A stretch of DNA of 64,000 nucleotides from positions 1-64,000 of the forward strand of contig NZ_JAEMUW010000027.1 of assembly GCF_016598485.1 (NCBI RefSeq), read 5' to 3'. Below the pieces are notes generated by a model. It did not search any database and was not told the origin of the DNA. It saw only the letters and a list, made by a program, of their open reading frames with translations. The position numbers were made by a program, and so were the translations under genes. This document shows positions 50,238 through 57,928 of this stretch, in pieces; within the stretch, counting starts at the first letter, position 1, and each line of letters starts with the position of its first letter. Source of the stretch: Micromonospora coerulea. GTDB lineage: Bacteria > Actinomycetota > Actinomycetes > Mycobacteriales > Micromonosporaceae.

Positions 50238-51287
50238 CTAGAGCAGGGACAGTTGCTCGCCGGCCGGAGCCGGTGTCCTCGGCGCGGCCACCCGTCGGTT
50301 GTCGCCGACCTCGGCCCGGTGCAGCCCGTGCCGGCGGGCTGCGATCCGCACCCGCGCGGTCAGCTCCCGCTGGTACGCCTGCGGCGCGTAGGCGCCCGCC
50401 TGATAGAGCTGGCGGTAGCGGGGAACCAGGTGCGGGAACTCGCGGGCCAGCCAGTGCGCGTACCACTCGCGGGCGCCGGGGCGCAGGTGCAGGGCCAGGG
50501 GCGTCACGCTGGTTGCTCCGGCGGCGGCGATCGCCGCCACGGTCGCCTCGATCGACTCGTCGTCGTCGCTGAGCCCGGGCAGGATCGGTGCCATCAGCAC
50601 CCCCACCTCGAACCCGGCGTCGGTGAGCTCGCGGACCGCGTCCAGCCGTCGCCGGGGGCTCGGGGTGCCCGGCTCGACCGCCCGCCACAGCGCCTCGTCG
50701 ACGAAGCCGACCGAGTAGGAGACGCCGACCCGGGTGACCTCGGCGGCTTGGCGCAGCAGCGGCAGGTCCCGCAGGATCAGTGTGCCTTTGGTGAGGATCG
50801 AGAACGGGTTGGCGAAGTCGCGCAGCGCCTCAATGATCGGCGGCATCAGCCGGTAGCGCCCCTCGGCCCGCTGGTAGCAGTCCACGTTGGTGCCCATCGC
50901 GATGTGCGCGCCGCGCCAGCGTGGGGCCGCCAGCTCACGCCGGACCAGCTCACCCGCGTTGACCTTGACGATGACCTTCCGGTCGAAGTCCGCCCCGGCA
51001 TCCAGGTCCAGGTAGGTGTGAGTGTTTCTCGCAAAACAGTATTTGCAGGCATGACTGCAGCCCCGGTACGGGTTGATCGTCCACTCGAACGGGACGCGGG
51101 ACTGACCGGGCACCCGGTTGAGGATCGACTTGGCCTGCACCTCGTAGAAGGTCATCCCGGCGAACCCCGGGGTGTCGAAGGTGCGGGCGATAGCGCCGGG
51201 GAGCGCCAGCGGCAGGGGTGGAGTCGCTGGCGCTGCCCCGTCGGGATTCCCCTCATCCGGGGGAGCGGAGAGGTTGTCCCAGCGCAT
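50238..51287 (-). CDS. radical SAM protein of the Rv2578c/SplB-like family
   Basis: 349 residues from the ATG at 51287 (MRWDNLSAPPDEG). The 4Fe-4S/SAM motif is Cys77-x3-Cys81-x2-Cys84 (CSHACKYCFARNTH), the spacing used by the DNA-photoproduct-lyase-like branch. Later GTNVDCYQRAEGRYRLMPPIIEAL and TKGTLILRDLPLL fit the radical SAM barrel. Rv2578c of M. tuberculosis is the recognised homologue. A near-consensus SOS box lies 10 bases upstream, which suggests damage control. C-terminus extends to ...GEQLSLL. Substrate unknown. Confidence 0.85.
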   Translation of the reverse strand: MRWDNLSAPPDEGNPDGAAPATPPLPLALPGAIARTFDTPGFAGMTFYEVQAKSILNRVPGQSRVPFEWTINPYRGCSHACKYCFARNTHTYLDLDAGADFDRKVIVKVNAGELVRRELAAPRWRGAHIAMGTNVDCYQRAEGRYRLMPPIIEALRDFANPFSILTKGTLILRDLPLLRQAAEVTRVGVSYSVGFVDEALWRAVEPGTPSPRRRLDAVRELTDAGFEVGVLMAPILPGLSDDDESIEATVAAIAAAGATSVTPLALHLRPGAREWYAHWLAREFPHLVPRYRQLYQAGAYAPQAYQRELTARVRIAARRHGLHRAEVGDNRRVAAPRTPAPAGEQLSLL

Positions 51288-51296
51288 GGGCACTAT

Positions 51297-51312
51297 TCGA
51301 ACACGTGTACGA
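51297..51312. promoter_or_regulatory. near-perfect LexA (SOS) box
   Basis: TCGAACACGTGTACGA differs at one base from the actinobacterial SOS consensus TCGAAC-N4-GTTCGA (GTAC instead of GTTC). It lies 10 bp upstream of the radical SAM start and 67 bp before the divergent DCC-type oxidoreductase, so it can control one or both. Confidence 0.6.
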
Positions 51313-51378
51313 ACGATGCGCAAGTGACTCGCCGAACACCGCTGCCCGGCCTGCCGCCCACGGGTGGAGGATGGGGGC

Positions 51379-51798
51379 ATGGAGACGTCGACCTTCGTCT
51401 ACGACGGCGACTGCGCCTTCTGCAGCCGCTGCGCCGAGTTCATCGAGCGCCGGATTCCGACCGGTGCCCGCGTGCTGCCCTGGCAGTTCGCGGACCTCGC
51501 CGCGCTCGGCCTGACCGAGGCCGAGTGCGAGGAGGCGGTGCAGTGGGTCGGCGCCGACGGCTCCCGCGCGTCGGGCCCCGACGCCATCGCCCGGCTGCTG
51601 GGCGACAGCGCGCCGCTCTGGCGGTTCGCGGGCGCCGGCCTGCGCCTCCCGCCGGTACGCGCGGCCGCCTGGCCGGCGTACCGCTGGGTGGCCCGCAACC
51701 GGCACCGGCTGCCTGGCGGCACCGCCGCCTGCTCGCTGCCCCAGGAGGCCCGCGAACGCCTCTACGGCCCGACCGGCCGGCCCACCACCGGCTCCTGA
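51379..51798 (+). CDS. DCC-type thiol-disulfide oxidoreductase family (DUF393) protein
   Basis: 139 residues from the ATG at 51379, eight bases after GGAGG. Thioredoxin-like start TFVYDGDCAFCSRCAEFIERR with the CxxC in DCAFC, followed by VLPWQFADL and DGSRASGPDAIARLL. The DCC motif gives the family its name. No signal peptide; likely cytosolic or at the inner membrane. Downstream HTTM genes are on the opposite strand. Confidence 0.85.
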   Translation: METSTFVYDGDCAFCSRCAEFIERRIPTGARVLPWQFADLAALGLTEAECEEAVQWVGADGSRASGPDAIARLLGDSAPLWRFAGAGLRLPPVRAAAWPAYRWVARNRHRLPGGTAACSLPQEARERLYGPTGRPTTGS

Positions 51799-51844
51799 CC
51801 GGCCGGCCCCGCGGTCGCGATCCGGGTGCGGCGCGCGGCACGGG

Positions 51845-52765
51845 CTACGGCGTGGCTGGTCCGACCGCCGGCTCGGGGCCGGTCAGGGCGGGCGGGCCGG
51901 CCGCCTCGTTGTCCGAGCCGGCCGACAGGGCCGGGCGGGCCGCACGGTGCCGGAGACGACCTGCCCACACCAGCGGGCGGACCTTCTCCAGCGGCAGGAA
52001 GCTGGTCATCGCCACCAGGTGCGGCGCGAACGAGATCGTGATCGTCGCGACGGTGACCAGGTGGAACGAGTAGAAGAAGCCCACCGCCGCCGGCCGCCAC
52101 CGGGCGGGCAGCACGAACACCATCGGACTGAGCAGCTCGAAGGCGAGGATGCCGAACTGGGCGACGATCAGCAGGTGCGGCACCTGGGCGACCAGGTCGG
52201 CCAGGTCGGTGCCCCGGCGGATGATCGCCCGGGCGAGCACCGAGCCGGTCGCCCAGTCCAGGCCGCCGAAGCGGATCTTGGCCCAGGCCGCCAGGAAGTA
52301 CGTGCAGATCACGGCGATCTGGGTGACCCGCAGGGCCCAGCCGCCCGCCTCGGTACGGGTGGGATCGCCGTGCCGGGCCCGCCCGGCCGTGGGGAGCGCG
52401 GCGAGCGCGACGAGCAGACCGACCCGGTCGTGGTCGACCTTGCCGTAGCTCATCGCGACGATCATCCACTCGAAGTAGAGCGCGAAGACCGCCCAGCCGA
52501 GCAGCCGGGGTGCCCGTCCGGTGGCGGCGAGCAGGGACAGCGCCAGCAGCGCCCAGAAGATCACGCCGACCAGCGCCGGGGTCGGGGTGGGCAGCGGGAG
52601 CAGCCGGCCGATCAGCAGCGGTTGGTACAGGTCGCCGGGTACGTCGACGCGGGTGCGTACCCAGGGGGTGAAGACGACCAGGTCGGCGGCGACGAAGAGG
52701 TAGACCAGGGTCCGGAAGGCGGCCACCCGCCCCCGCGGGACGGCCTCGGTCAGCCAGCCGGTCAT
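51845..52765 (-). CDS. HTTM-domain (vitamin-K-carboxylase-like) membrane protein
   Basis: 306 residues. Four or more helices: VAAFRTLVYLFVAADLVVFTP; LVGVIFWALLALSLLA; WAVFALYFEWMIVAMSYGKVDHD (with the HTTM acidic/His segment); TQIAVICTYFLAAWAKIRFGGLDWATG; and a C-terminal helical hairpin. HTTM proteins share a fold with the gamma-carboxylase but most bacterial members lack proven function. Start overlaps the preceding small gene by four bases (ATGA), so the pair is translationally coupled. Confidence 0.85.
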   Translation of the reverse strand: MTGWLTEAVPRGRVAAFRTLVYLFVAADLVVFTPWVRTRVDVPGDLYQPLLIGRLLPLPTPTPALVGVIFWALLALSLLAATGRAPRLLGWAVFALYFEWMIVAMSYGKVDHDRVGLLVALAALPTAGRARHGDPTRTEAGGWALRVTQIAVICTYFLAAWAKIRFGGLDWATGSVLARAIIRRGTDLADLVAQVPHLLIVAQFGILAFELLSPMVFVLPARWRPAAVGFFYSFHLVTVATITISFAPHLVAMTSFLPLEKVRPLVWAGRLRHRAARPALSAGSDNEAAGPPALTGPEPAVGPATP

Positions 52766-53202
52766 CGGGTGGCCTGCCAGCGGACGGCGGTCTCGTCGGT
52801 CCACCGGCCGGTCGGGCGGCCGTCGCGGATGCCGTACCAGCGGACCACGATCCGCACCTCCACCAGCGCGGGGGCGGTGGGGTGGCGTTCGGCGTACGCG
52901 TCGGCGACCTGGCGCAGCAGCGCGGGGTCGGCGGCGTACCGGCCCTGCTGGCCCTCGATCTCCGCGCGGCGGATGCCGGTGGCGTCCTGGCCCAGCTCGA
53001 CCACCGCGCCGGTGCGGTCGACGCCCTCGACCCGGGTGTCCGGGGCGGGGGCGTCCGGCGGGTCGGACGTCGAGTACATCCGGAACGGCCCGAACGGGAA
53101 GTCGTCGTCGGTGCCCCGGACGGTGCCGAGGAGGAGCAGCGCCAGCCCGAGCGCGGTCACGCACAGTCGAACCACGCGTCTACGGGGGGTCAAGGTCTCC
53201 AT
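52762..53202 (-). CDS. small membrane-anchored partner of the HTTM protein
   Basis: 146 residues. One N-terminal hydrophobic segment (VVRLCVTALGLALLLLGTV), then an extracytoplasmic part that begins with FPFGPFRMYSTSD, a motif I associate with proteins encoded beside HTTM genes, and ends PALVEVRIVVRWYGIRDGR. First gene of the two-gene unit. Function unknown; physical partnership with HTTM is inferred from coupling. Confidence 0.65.
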   Translation of the reverse strand: METLTPRRRVVRLCVTALGLALLLLGTVRGTDDDFPFGPFRMYSTSDPPDAPAPDTRVEGVDRTGAVVELGQDATGIRRAEIEGQQGRYAADPALLRQVADAYAERHPTAPALVEVRIVVRWYGIRDGRPTGRWTDETAVRWQATR

Positions 53203-53315
53203 CGTTTCGGGACGATACGGGATCTCGCCCCCCGGATGGTGTCCTTCCGTCGTCTACTCCTCGTGGGCCGAGTCGGTGGCCGAGACCCCGGGTGGGACCG
53301 CCTGAAGACGGCGGC

Positions 53316-53343
53316 GGCCGGGCCCCCGTGCGGGGACCCGGCC
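53316..53343 (-). terminator. hairpin downstream of trxA
   Basis: GGCCGGGCCCCCG pairs with CGGGGACCCGGCC (one mismatch) with a two-base loop, just beyond the trxA stop on the minus strand. Confidence 0.55.
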
Positions 53344-53361
53344 GGGCCGGAGCGGTGCGGC

Positions 53362-53730
53362 TCAGTGCTTGTGCTCGTGGTCGCCCATCTGCTGGCGGAC
53401 CTCTTCCATGTCGAGCTTCTCGACCTGCTCGATCAGGTTCTCCAGGGCGGACTCCGGCAGGGCCCCCGGCTGGGCGTAGACGATCACGCCGTCCTTGATC
53501 GCCATCACGGTCGGGATGGACCGGATGTTGAACTTGGCGCCCAGCTCCTGCTGCGCCTCGGTGTCGACCTTGCCGAAGACGATTTCCGGGTGCTTCTCCG
53601 AGGAGCGCTCGTAGACGGGGGCGAACCGCTTGCACGGACCGCACCAGTCCGCCCAGAAGTCGAGCAGCACGATGCCGTCGCGCTCGGTCACCTCGTCGAA
53701 GTTGGCCGTGGTCAGCTCAACCGTTGCCAT
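53362..53730 (-). CDS. trxA: thioredoxin
   Basis: 122 residues, ATG five bases after GGAGAG. Canonical active site WCGPCK with Cys30 and Cys33, FDEVTERDGIVLLDFWADWCG, cis-Pro in IRSIPTVMAI. Reduces protein disulfides with thioredoxin reductase (not in window). The C-terminus is extended and His-rich (MGDHEHKH), beyond the usual about 108 residues, and may bind metal. Preceded by a 545-bp intergenic region. Confidence 0.93.
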   Translation of the reverse strand: MATVELTTANFDEVTERDGIVLLDFWADWCGPCKRFAPVYERSSEKHPEIVFGKVDTEAQQELGAKFNIRSIPTVMAIKDGVIVYAQPGALPESALENLIEQVEKLDMEEVRQQMGDHEHKH

Positions 53731-54275
53731 TGCACTCTCCGATCAGCGCGGATTACCTACGACCCCTGAAACCGGGACGGGTGGCTTTGAATTCCCGGCC
53801 GGGCCGCGTCGAAACACCCCGTGACCGCGGGGTGACGTACAGAACCATCGAACCCGGTCTGTGGGTACCCGAGTGCGGAACGCAAGTGCACGACGCATTT
53901 GCGTGACGAGCCGTGATGGGAGCGTTCCCAAAGAGATCCACCCGATCGAGCGCTACGAATCGGTAACTTCGGCCTTGACAAGGAGTGATTCCACCCGCAG
54001 AGATCGCCTCACCAGGGGGGCGTGGTAACCCTCTGTAGTGTTACAAAAGGATAAATGTGACGTCCGTCTCTGTCCGGTTGGCACCGGCGTACGGCAGAAT
54101 CCTTCGCATCAGAGCGTGGGCGGCGGGTGCCGGGGAGGGCCCCGCCGCTCATTGCGTCTCCTCCCGATTGTGGCCGGTGTGACATTTCCGCACGGCCGGC
54201 GCCCCGGTCCTCGCCTTAACCAGCGGTAAGGCATGCTGTCCCGAACTCCATCGCCGCCCGTCGAAGGGGACAAGG
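53731..54275. promoter_or_regulatory. 545-bp intergenic region with several candidate regulatory sites
   Basis: No convincing gene. Sites seen: TGGGAGCGTTCCCA (53917-53930, separate entry), a TTGACA word near 53975, and three GTAAC-type half-sites in an AT-rich stretch: GGTAACC (54024-54030), GTTACA (54040-54045) and TGTGAC (54056-54061), spaced about 16 bp apart. The region sits between divergent trxA and the MaoC-type hydratase gene. The length suggests a small RNA or long leaders, for which no structure is recognisable. Confidence 0.45.
53917..53930. promoter_or_regulatory. CebR-like LacI-family operator
   Basis: TGGGAGCGTTCCCA matches the CebR box TGGGAGCGCTCCCA at 13 of 14 positions. 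It lies 187 bp from trxA and 346 bp from the hydratase gene. No carbohydrate gene is adjacent, so either the site serves an unseen transcript or it is fortuitous. Confidence 0.5.
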
Positions 54276-54791
54276 ATGCAGTTCGGCCGCTACTACGAGG
54301 AGTTCGAGGTCGGCGCGGTCTACCGGCACTGGCCGGGCAAGACGGTCACCGAGTACGACGACCACCTCTTCTGCCTGCTCACCATGAACCACCACCCGCT
54401 GCACATGGACGCCCACTACGCCGAGTCGGCGAGCCAGTTCAAGCGCAACGTGGTGGTCGGCAACTACATCTACTCGCTGCTCCTCGGCATGTCCGTGCCG
54501 GACGTCAGCGGCAAGGCGATCGCCAACCTCGAGATCGAATCGCTGCGGCACGTGGCCCCCACCTTCCACGGGGACACCATCTACGGCGAGACGACCGTGC
54601 TGGACAAGCGGGAGTCCTCCTCCAAGCCGGACCGCGGGGTGGTCGCGGTGGAGACCCGCGGCTACAACCAGGACGGCACGCTGGTCTGCGTCTTCCGGCG
54701 CAAGGTGATGGTCCCCAAGCGGGAGTACGCGGCCGCCGCCCTGCCCGAGGGCGTCGACCCGGAGCGACCGAGCTTCCCCGAGCCGCGCTGA
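54276..54791 (+). CDS. mch: MaoC-family (R)-specific enoyl-CoA hydratase, mesaconyl-CoA hydratase-like
   Basis: 171 residues (MQFGRYYEEFEVGAVYRHWPG). Hot-dog fold with the hydratase motif: TVTEYDDHLFCLLTMNHHPLHMDAHYAE, where Asp and His of the (R)-hydratase catalytic set are expected, then VVVGNYIYSLLLGM and a C-terminal VAVETRGYNQDGTLVCVFRRKVMVP. It closely resembles, from memory, the hydratase encoded in Streptomyces ethylmalonyl-CoA clusters. With mcl at 42614 and the dehydrogenase at 45771 it would convert methylsuccinyl-CoA through mesaconyl- and methylmalyl-CoA. Followed by a strong terminator. Confidence 0.83.
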   Translation: MQFGRYYEEFEVGAVYRHWPGKTVTEYDDHLFCLLTMNHHPLHMDAHYAESASQFKRNVVVGNYIYSLLLGMSVPDVSGKAIANLEIESLRHVAPTFHGDTIYGETTVLDKRESSSKPDRGVVAVETRGYNQDGTLVCVFRRKVMVPKREYAAAALPEGVDPERPSFPEPR

Positions 54792-54810
54792 CCCCGTTCC
54801 CGCAGCCCGA

Positions 54811-54853
54811 AGGACCCCTTCCCCGGCACGTCTGCCAGGGAAGGGGTCTTTTC
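54811..54853 (+). terminator. strong rho-independent terminator after the MaoC gene
   Basis: GACCCCTTCCC pairs perfectly with GGGAAGGGGTC (54838-54848), followed by TTTTC, one of few U-tracts in the window. Confidence 0.85.
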
Positions 54854-54890
54854 TCCAGATCCGGGGCATATGCTGGCGCCGGAGGTCCCC

Positions 54891-55382
54891 ATGAGCCACT
54901 CCGTCGCCGGAGAGCCGCCCTCTGCCGGACGCCGTGCCGCACCGCTGACCACCGCCGTCTATTCCACGGCGGAGTGGGACCTGTTGACCGGCCTGCCGGG
55001 CCGGGTCCTCGTCGCCGCCGCCTCGCCCGGCCCCGGACGCCCGCCCCGCGGGGTCGCCGCCGGGCTCGCCGGTCTGGACGCCGTGGCCGCTGGCCGCGTC
55101 TCCGACAGCGATCTGGTCCGGGCCGTGGTCACCGCGATCTACGCCCGCCACGACGGGAACTCGACCGGGGTCGAGCGGCTCACCGACGTGGTCGACCTGC
55201 TGGCGGCCTGCCGGACGGCGGTACGCGTGCTGGAACGCCGGGCTGACCCGGCCGACTCGGCGGCGTACCGGCAGTGGGTGGAGTCGGTCGCGGCGCGGGT
55301 CTGCCGGGCCGCCGGCGGCGGGTGGAGCCCGGCCGACCGGCGCCTGCTCGACCGGCTCGGCGGCGCGCTGGGGCTGCGCTGA
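54891..55382 (+). CDS. conserved hypothetical protein, all-helical
   Basis: 163 residues from the ATG at 54891, five bases after GGAGG. Sequence is helical and lacks membrane segments; RPPRGVAAGLAGLDAVAAGRVSDSDLVRAVVTAIYARH and VDLLAACRTAVRVLERRADPADSAAYRQWVESVAARVCRAA look like a small helical bundle. No family recognised. Convergent with the lipoprotein gene. Confidence 0.6.
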   Translation: MSHSVAGEPPSAGRRAAPLTTAVYSTAEWDLLTGLPGRVLVAAASPGPGRPPRGVAAGLAGLDAVAAGRVSDSDLVRAVVTAIYARHDGNSTGVERLTDVVDLLAACRTAVRVLERRADPADSAAYRQWVESVAARVCRAAGGGWSPADRRLLDRLGGALGLR

Positions 55383-55413
55383 GCCGCCCCGACCCCGGAC
55401 CGGGCCGCCGCTC

Positions 55414-56085
55414 TCAGCCGCCCTTCTGCACAGACTTCGCCTCGGTCAGCACCAGCCGGGCGAGCACCCGTCCCGCCGGGTCGTAGAGCGTGCAGACGGC
55501 CCGCTGCTCGGCGGGCAGGTCCGCGGCCAGGGACCGGCCCGGCCGCGCCGCCCAGAACAGGCTCGTGTCGACATCCCCACGGCCCCACGGCGCCACGGTG
55601 AGGGTGGTCGTCGGGTAGCCCGGCTGGGTGATGGTCGCCCGCGCCACCCGGGCCGAGGCGAACCCGAAGGTGATCAGCCGGCCGTCCGGGGCGGGCCGCT
55701 CGCGTACCTCGAAGAACGGCAGGGGGCCGCCTTCGCCGCGGGCCGAGCGGAAGTTCTCGTCCTCGGGCAGGGAGTGGTAGCGGCCGGTGCGGGTGTCGAA
55801 CCAGGCGAGGTCGACGATGAGGCGGGTGGACGGGCTGAGCATCAGCTCGTCGTCGCCGATCCGCATGCCCGTGCGCAGCGCCCGGTCCACCGGCCGGGCG
55901 CTCGGATTCGGCCACGGGCCGGGGGTCGGCCCGGTGGCGGTGGGGGCGGCCTGTCCCGACGGGCCGGCGGTGGCCGTCGTCGACCCGCCACCCGGCCCGG
56001 TCGAGTCGGTGGCCGGGCCGCAACCCGCTGGCGCCAGGCCCGCGAGCAGGACCGCCGCCACGATCCGTCGTCCCCGTGCGCTCAT
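55414..56085 (-). CDS. lipoprotein of unknown function
   Basis: 223 residues. Signal peptide with lipobox LAPAGC (Cys22), then a Gly/Thr/Pro-rich linker of about 45 residues, and a beta-rich domain (MRIGDDELMLSPSTRLIVDLAWFDTRTGRYHSLPEDENF). The domain has one further Cys (AVCTLYDP). No enzyme motif. Attached to the outer face of the membrane. Divergent from the SPOUT methyltransferase. Confidence 0.75.
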   Translation of the reverse strand: MSARGRRIVAAVLLAGLAPAGCGPATDSTGPGGGSTTATAGPSGQAAPTATGPTPGPWPNPSARPVDRALRTGMRIGDDELMLSPSTRLIVDLAWFDTRTGRYHSLPEDENFRSARGEGGPLPFFEVRERPAPDGRLITFGFASARVARATITQPGYPTTTLTVAPWGRGDVDTSLFWAARPGRSLAADLPAEQRAVCTLYDPAGRVLARLVLTEAKSVQKGG

Positions 56086-56228
56086 TCCGCACCCCCGTCC
56101 GTCGCTGAAGCGTAGGTGATGGGGGAGCGGCCGGGGGCCCCGCGCGGTGACGACACCGGACGCCGGGTGGTCACCGAGGCGGAGCCCTCGGCGCGGCGGC
56201 GGGGTGGAGGCCGTACCCTCTGGAAACC

Positions 56229-56852
56229 GTGACCGGTGACCAGCTAGACGTGGGTGTGGGCCCGTGGCCCGGCGACCCGCCGGACGACCCGCGCTACGAC
56301 TCGGAGCTGCTCGCCGAGGGCGACCGGCGCAACGTCGTCGACCGCTACCGGTACTGGCGGCGAGAGGCCGTGGTGGCCGACCTGGACCGGCGCCGGCATG
56401 ACTTCCACGTGGCCATCGAGAACTGGCAGCACGACTTCAACATCGGCACGGTCGTCCGCAACGCCAACGCCTTCCTCGCCGCCGAGGTGCACATCGTCGG
56501 CCGGCGGCGGTGGAACCGCCGGGGCGCCATGGTGACCGACCGCTACCAGCACGTCCGGCACCACGCGACGATCGAGGAGTTCGTCGACTGGGCGGCGGCG
56601 GGGCGGCTGCCGATCGTCGGCATCGACAACCTGCCCGGCTCGAAGCCGCTGGAGACCACCACTTTGCCGCGCCGCTGCGTCCTCCTCTTCGGCCAGGAGG
56701 GGCCCGGCCTGTCGGACCCCGCCAGGTCCGCCTGCGACCAGCTCTTCTCCATTGCCCAGTACGGCTCGACCCGCTCGATCAACGCCGGGGTGGCCAGCGG
56801 CATCGCCATGCACGCGTGGATCCGGTCGCACGCCGGCCCGCCGCCGGACTGA
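56229..56852 (+). CDS. TrmH/SpoU-family (SPOUT) RNA 2'-O-methyltransferase
   Basis: 207 residues with GTG start. SPOUT motifs: IENWQHDFNIGTVVRNANAFLAAEVHIVG (motif 1, conserved Asn and Arg), CVLLFGQEGPGLSD (motif 2) and SINAGVASGIAMHAWIRS (motif 3, SAM knot). Target is a tRNA or rRNA ribose; homologues include Rv3366. No N-terminal L30e-like extension, so it is the short TrmL/TrmH type. Confidence 0.9.
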   Translation: MTGDQLDVGVGPWPGDPPDDPRYDSELLAEGDRRNVVDRYRYWRREAVVADLDRRRHDFHVAIENWQHDFNIGTVVRNANAFLAAEVHIVGRRRWNRRGAMVTDRYQHVRHHATIEEFVDWAAAGRLPIVGIDNLPGSKPLETTTLPRRCVLLFGQEGPGLSDPARSACDQLFSIAQYGSTRSINAGVASGIAMHAWIRSHAGPPPD

Positions 56853-56958
56853 ATCCCCCTCGCTGGCTCCGCCATCTGCTGGAAATCCCACGGCGGGTCC
56901 GGCCGCTCCGCTTGACGCGCCGCTGGTGCCGGGCGACGGTGGGGAGGTGAGTGTCGCG

Positions 56959-57645
56959 GTGAGTTGTCCGAGATGTGCGGGCCCGGTGCGGGAGCCGGAC
57001 CTGATGCACGGCGAGTCCCGCTGCCTGCGGTGCGGCCCGGTGGCCCCGCTGCACGTGCCCGAGCACATCGGCGCCGAGATCGTGGCCAGCGTGGTCGACC
57101 AGGTGGTGGCGGCCGCCGACAAGACCGACCGGCCGGGCGTCCCGCTCTGGTGTCCGTGGCCCCTCCCACCCGGTTGGACGCTGACCGGGGTGGCCTGGGC
57201 CGGGGACGAGCGGAGCGGCGTGCGCGCCACGGCGGTGGCCTGCGCCGGTCCGGCCCCGCTCGACGGTGGACCGGCCGACCTGCTCTTCGTGGCCGAGGAG
57301 CCGGGCGTCGGCCTCGGCACCCGGTTCGCCGCCGTGCCGGGTCCAGACCCGGGACCGGAGCTGGCGGCCGCGCTGACCGATCCCGGTCCCGGTCACGCCG
57401 AACGCCTGCCGCACGCCAAGATCCGGGTGGGTGGCCATCCCACTCCACTGTGGCTGGTGAATTCCCCGACAGATCGAAGTGCGTACGCCGGCGAGGCTCG
57501 GGGTATGTGGCTGCATGCGATAGCCTGGCCGGCGAGTGCGGGTCACCTCCTCGCGGAAGATGTCGTGCTGCACGACCTCACCGAGTGGACTCCGCCTGAA
57601 CTCGTGTACGGCGCACCATCTCCGTACCTGCACGGAGCGGCCTGA
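56959..57645 (+). CDS. DUF6758-family protein with N-terminal zinc ribbon
   Basis: 228 residues from the GTG at 56959, twelve bases after GGGGAGG; the GTG at 56947 is an alternative. Begins VSCPRCAGPVREPDLMHGESRCLRCGPV with CxxC ... CxxC, a zinc ribbon. The body has VASVVDQVVAAADKTDRPGVPLWCPWPLPPGWTLTGVAWAGDERSG and ends with HLLAEDVVLHDLTEWTPPELVYG. Function unknown; the family name is from memory. Positioned near PHP and MarC genes as in Streptomyces. Confidence 0.75.
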   Translation: MSCPRCAGPVREPDLMHGESRCLRCGPVAPLHVPEHIGAEIVASVVDQVVAAADKTDRPGVPLWCPWPLPPGWTLTGVAWAGDERSGVRATAVACAGPAPLDGGPADLLFVAEEPGVGLGTRFAAVPGPDPGPELAAALTDPGPGHAERLPHAKIRVGGHPTPLWLVNSPTDRSAYAGEARGMWLHAIAWPASAGHLLAEDVVLHDLTEWTPPELVYGAPSPYLHGAA

Positions 57646-57763
57646 CCGGCCGGTCCGGGCGAGTCGGAGCAAGAACGCAGATATTCACTGTACGACACCA
57701 TGCTGATACTCTGGGTGCCACTGCGGTAAACGGACCCGGCGCCGCGCGAGAGGATGGCCCGCC

Positions 57764-57922
57764 ATGGTCAAGAAGGTCCTCACCTGGGCCCTGGTCGCAT
57801 TCTTGATCTTCTTCATCGCCTACCGCCCGAACTCCGCCGCGGACGTTGCCAAGTCGCTCGGCGGCGGCATCATGGACATTGCCCAGGGCTTCGGCGACTT
57901 CTTCACCAGCCTCGTCGCCTAG
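57764..57922 (+). CDS. 52-residue single-span membrane protein
   Basis: The ATG at 57764 opens MVKKVLTWALVAFLIFFIAY, a positive start then one membrane helix, followed by RPNSAADVAKSLGGGIMDIA and a hydrophobic C-terminus ending FFTSLVA and TAG at 57920-57922. Spacing to the next ATG is six bases, so it is co-transcribed and probably coupled with the PH-domain gene. AGAGGA lies upstream. Too short for most gene callers, but hydrophobicity pattern and codon use look real; I recall similar proteins in other actinobacteria. Confidence 0.8.
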   Translation: MVKKVLTWALVAFLIFFIAYRPNSAADVAKSLGGGIMDIAQGFGDFFTSLVA

Positions 57923-57928
57923 CCGCCG

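Noticed and set aside
54001..54200. Riboswitch (c-di-AMP or cobalamin type) in the trxA/hydratase gap
   Set aside because: None of the conserved core words of these classes could be found by eye; only palindromic DNA half-sites remain.
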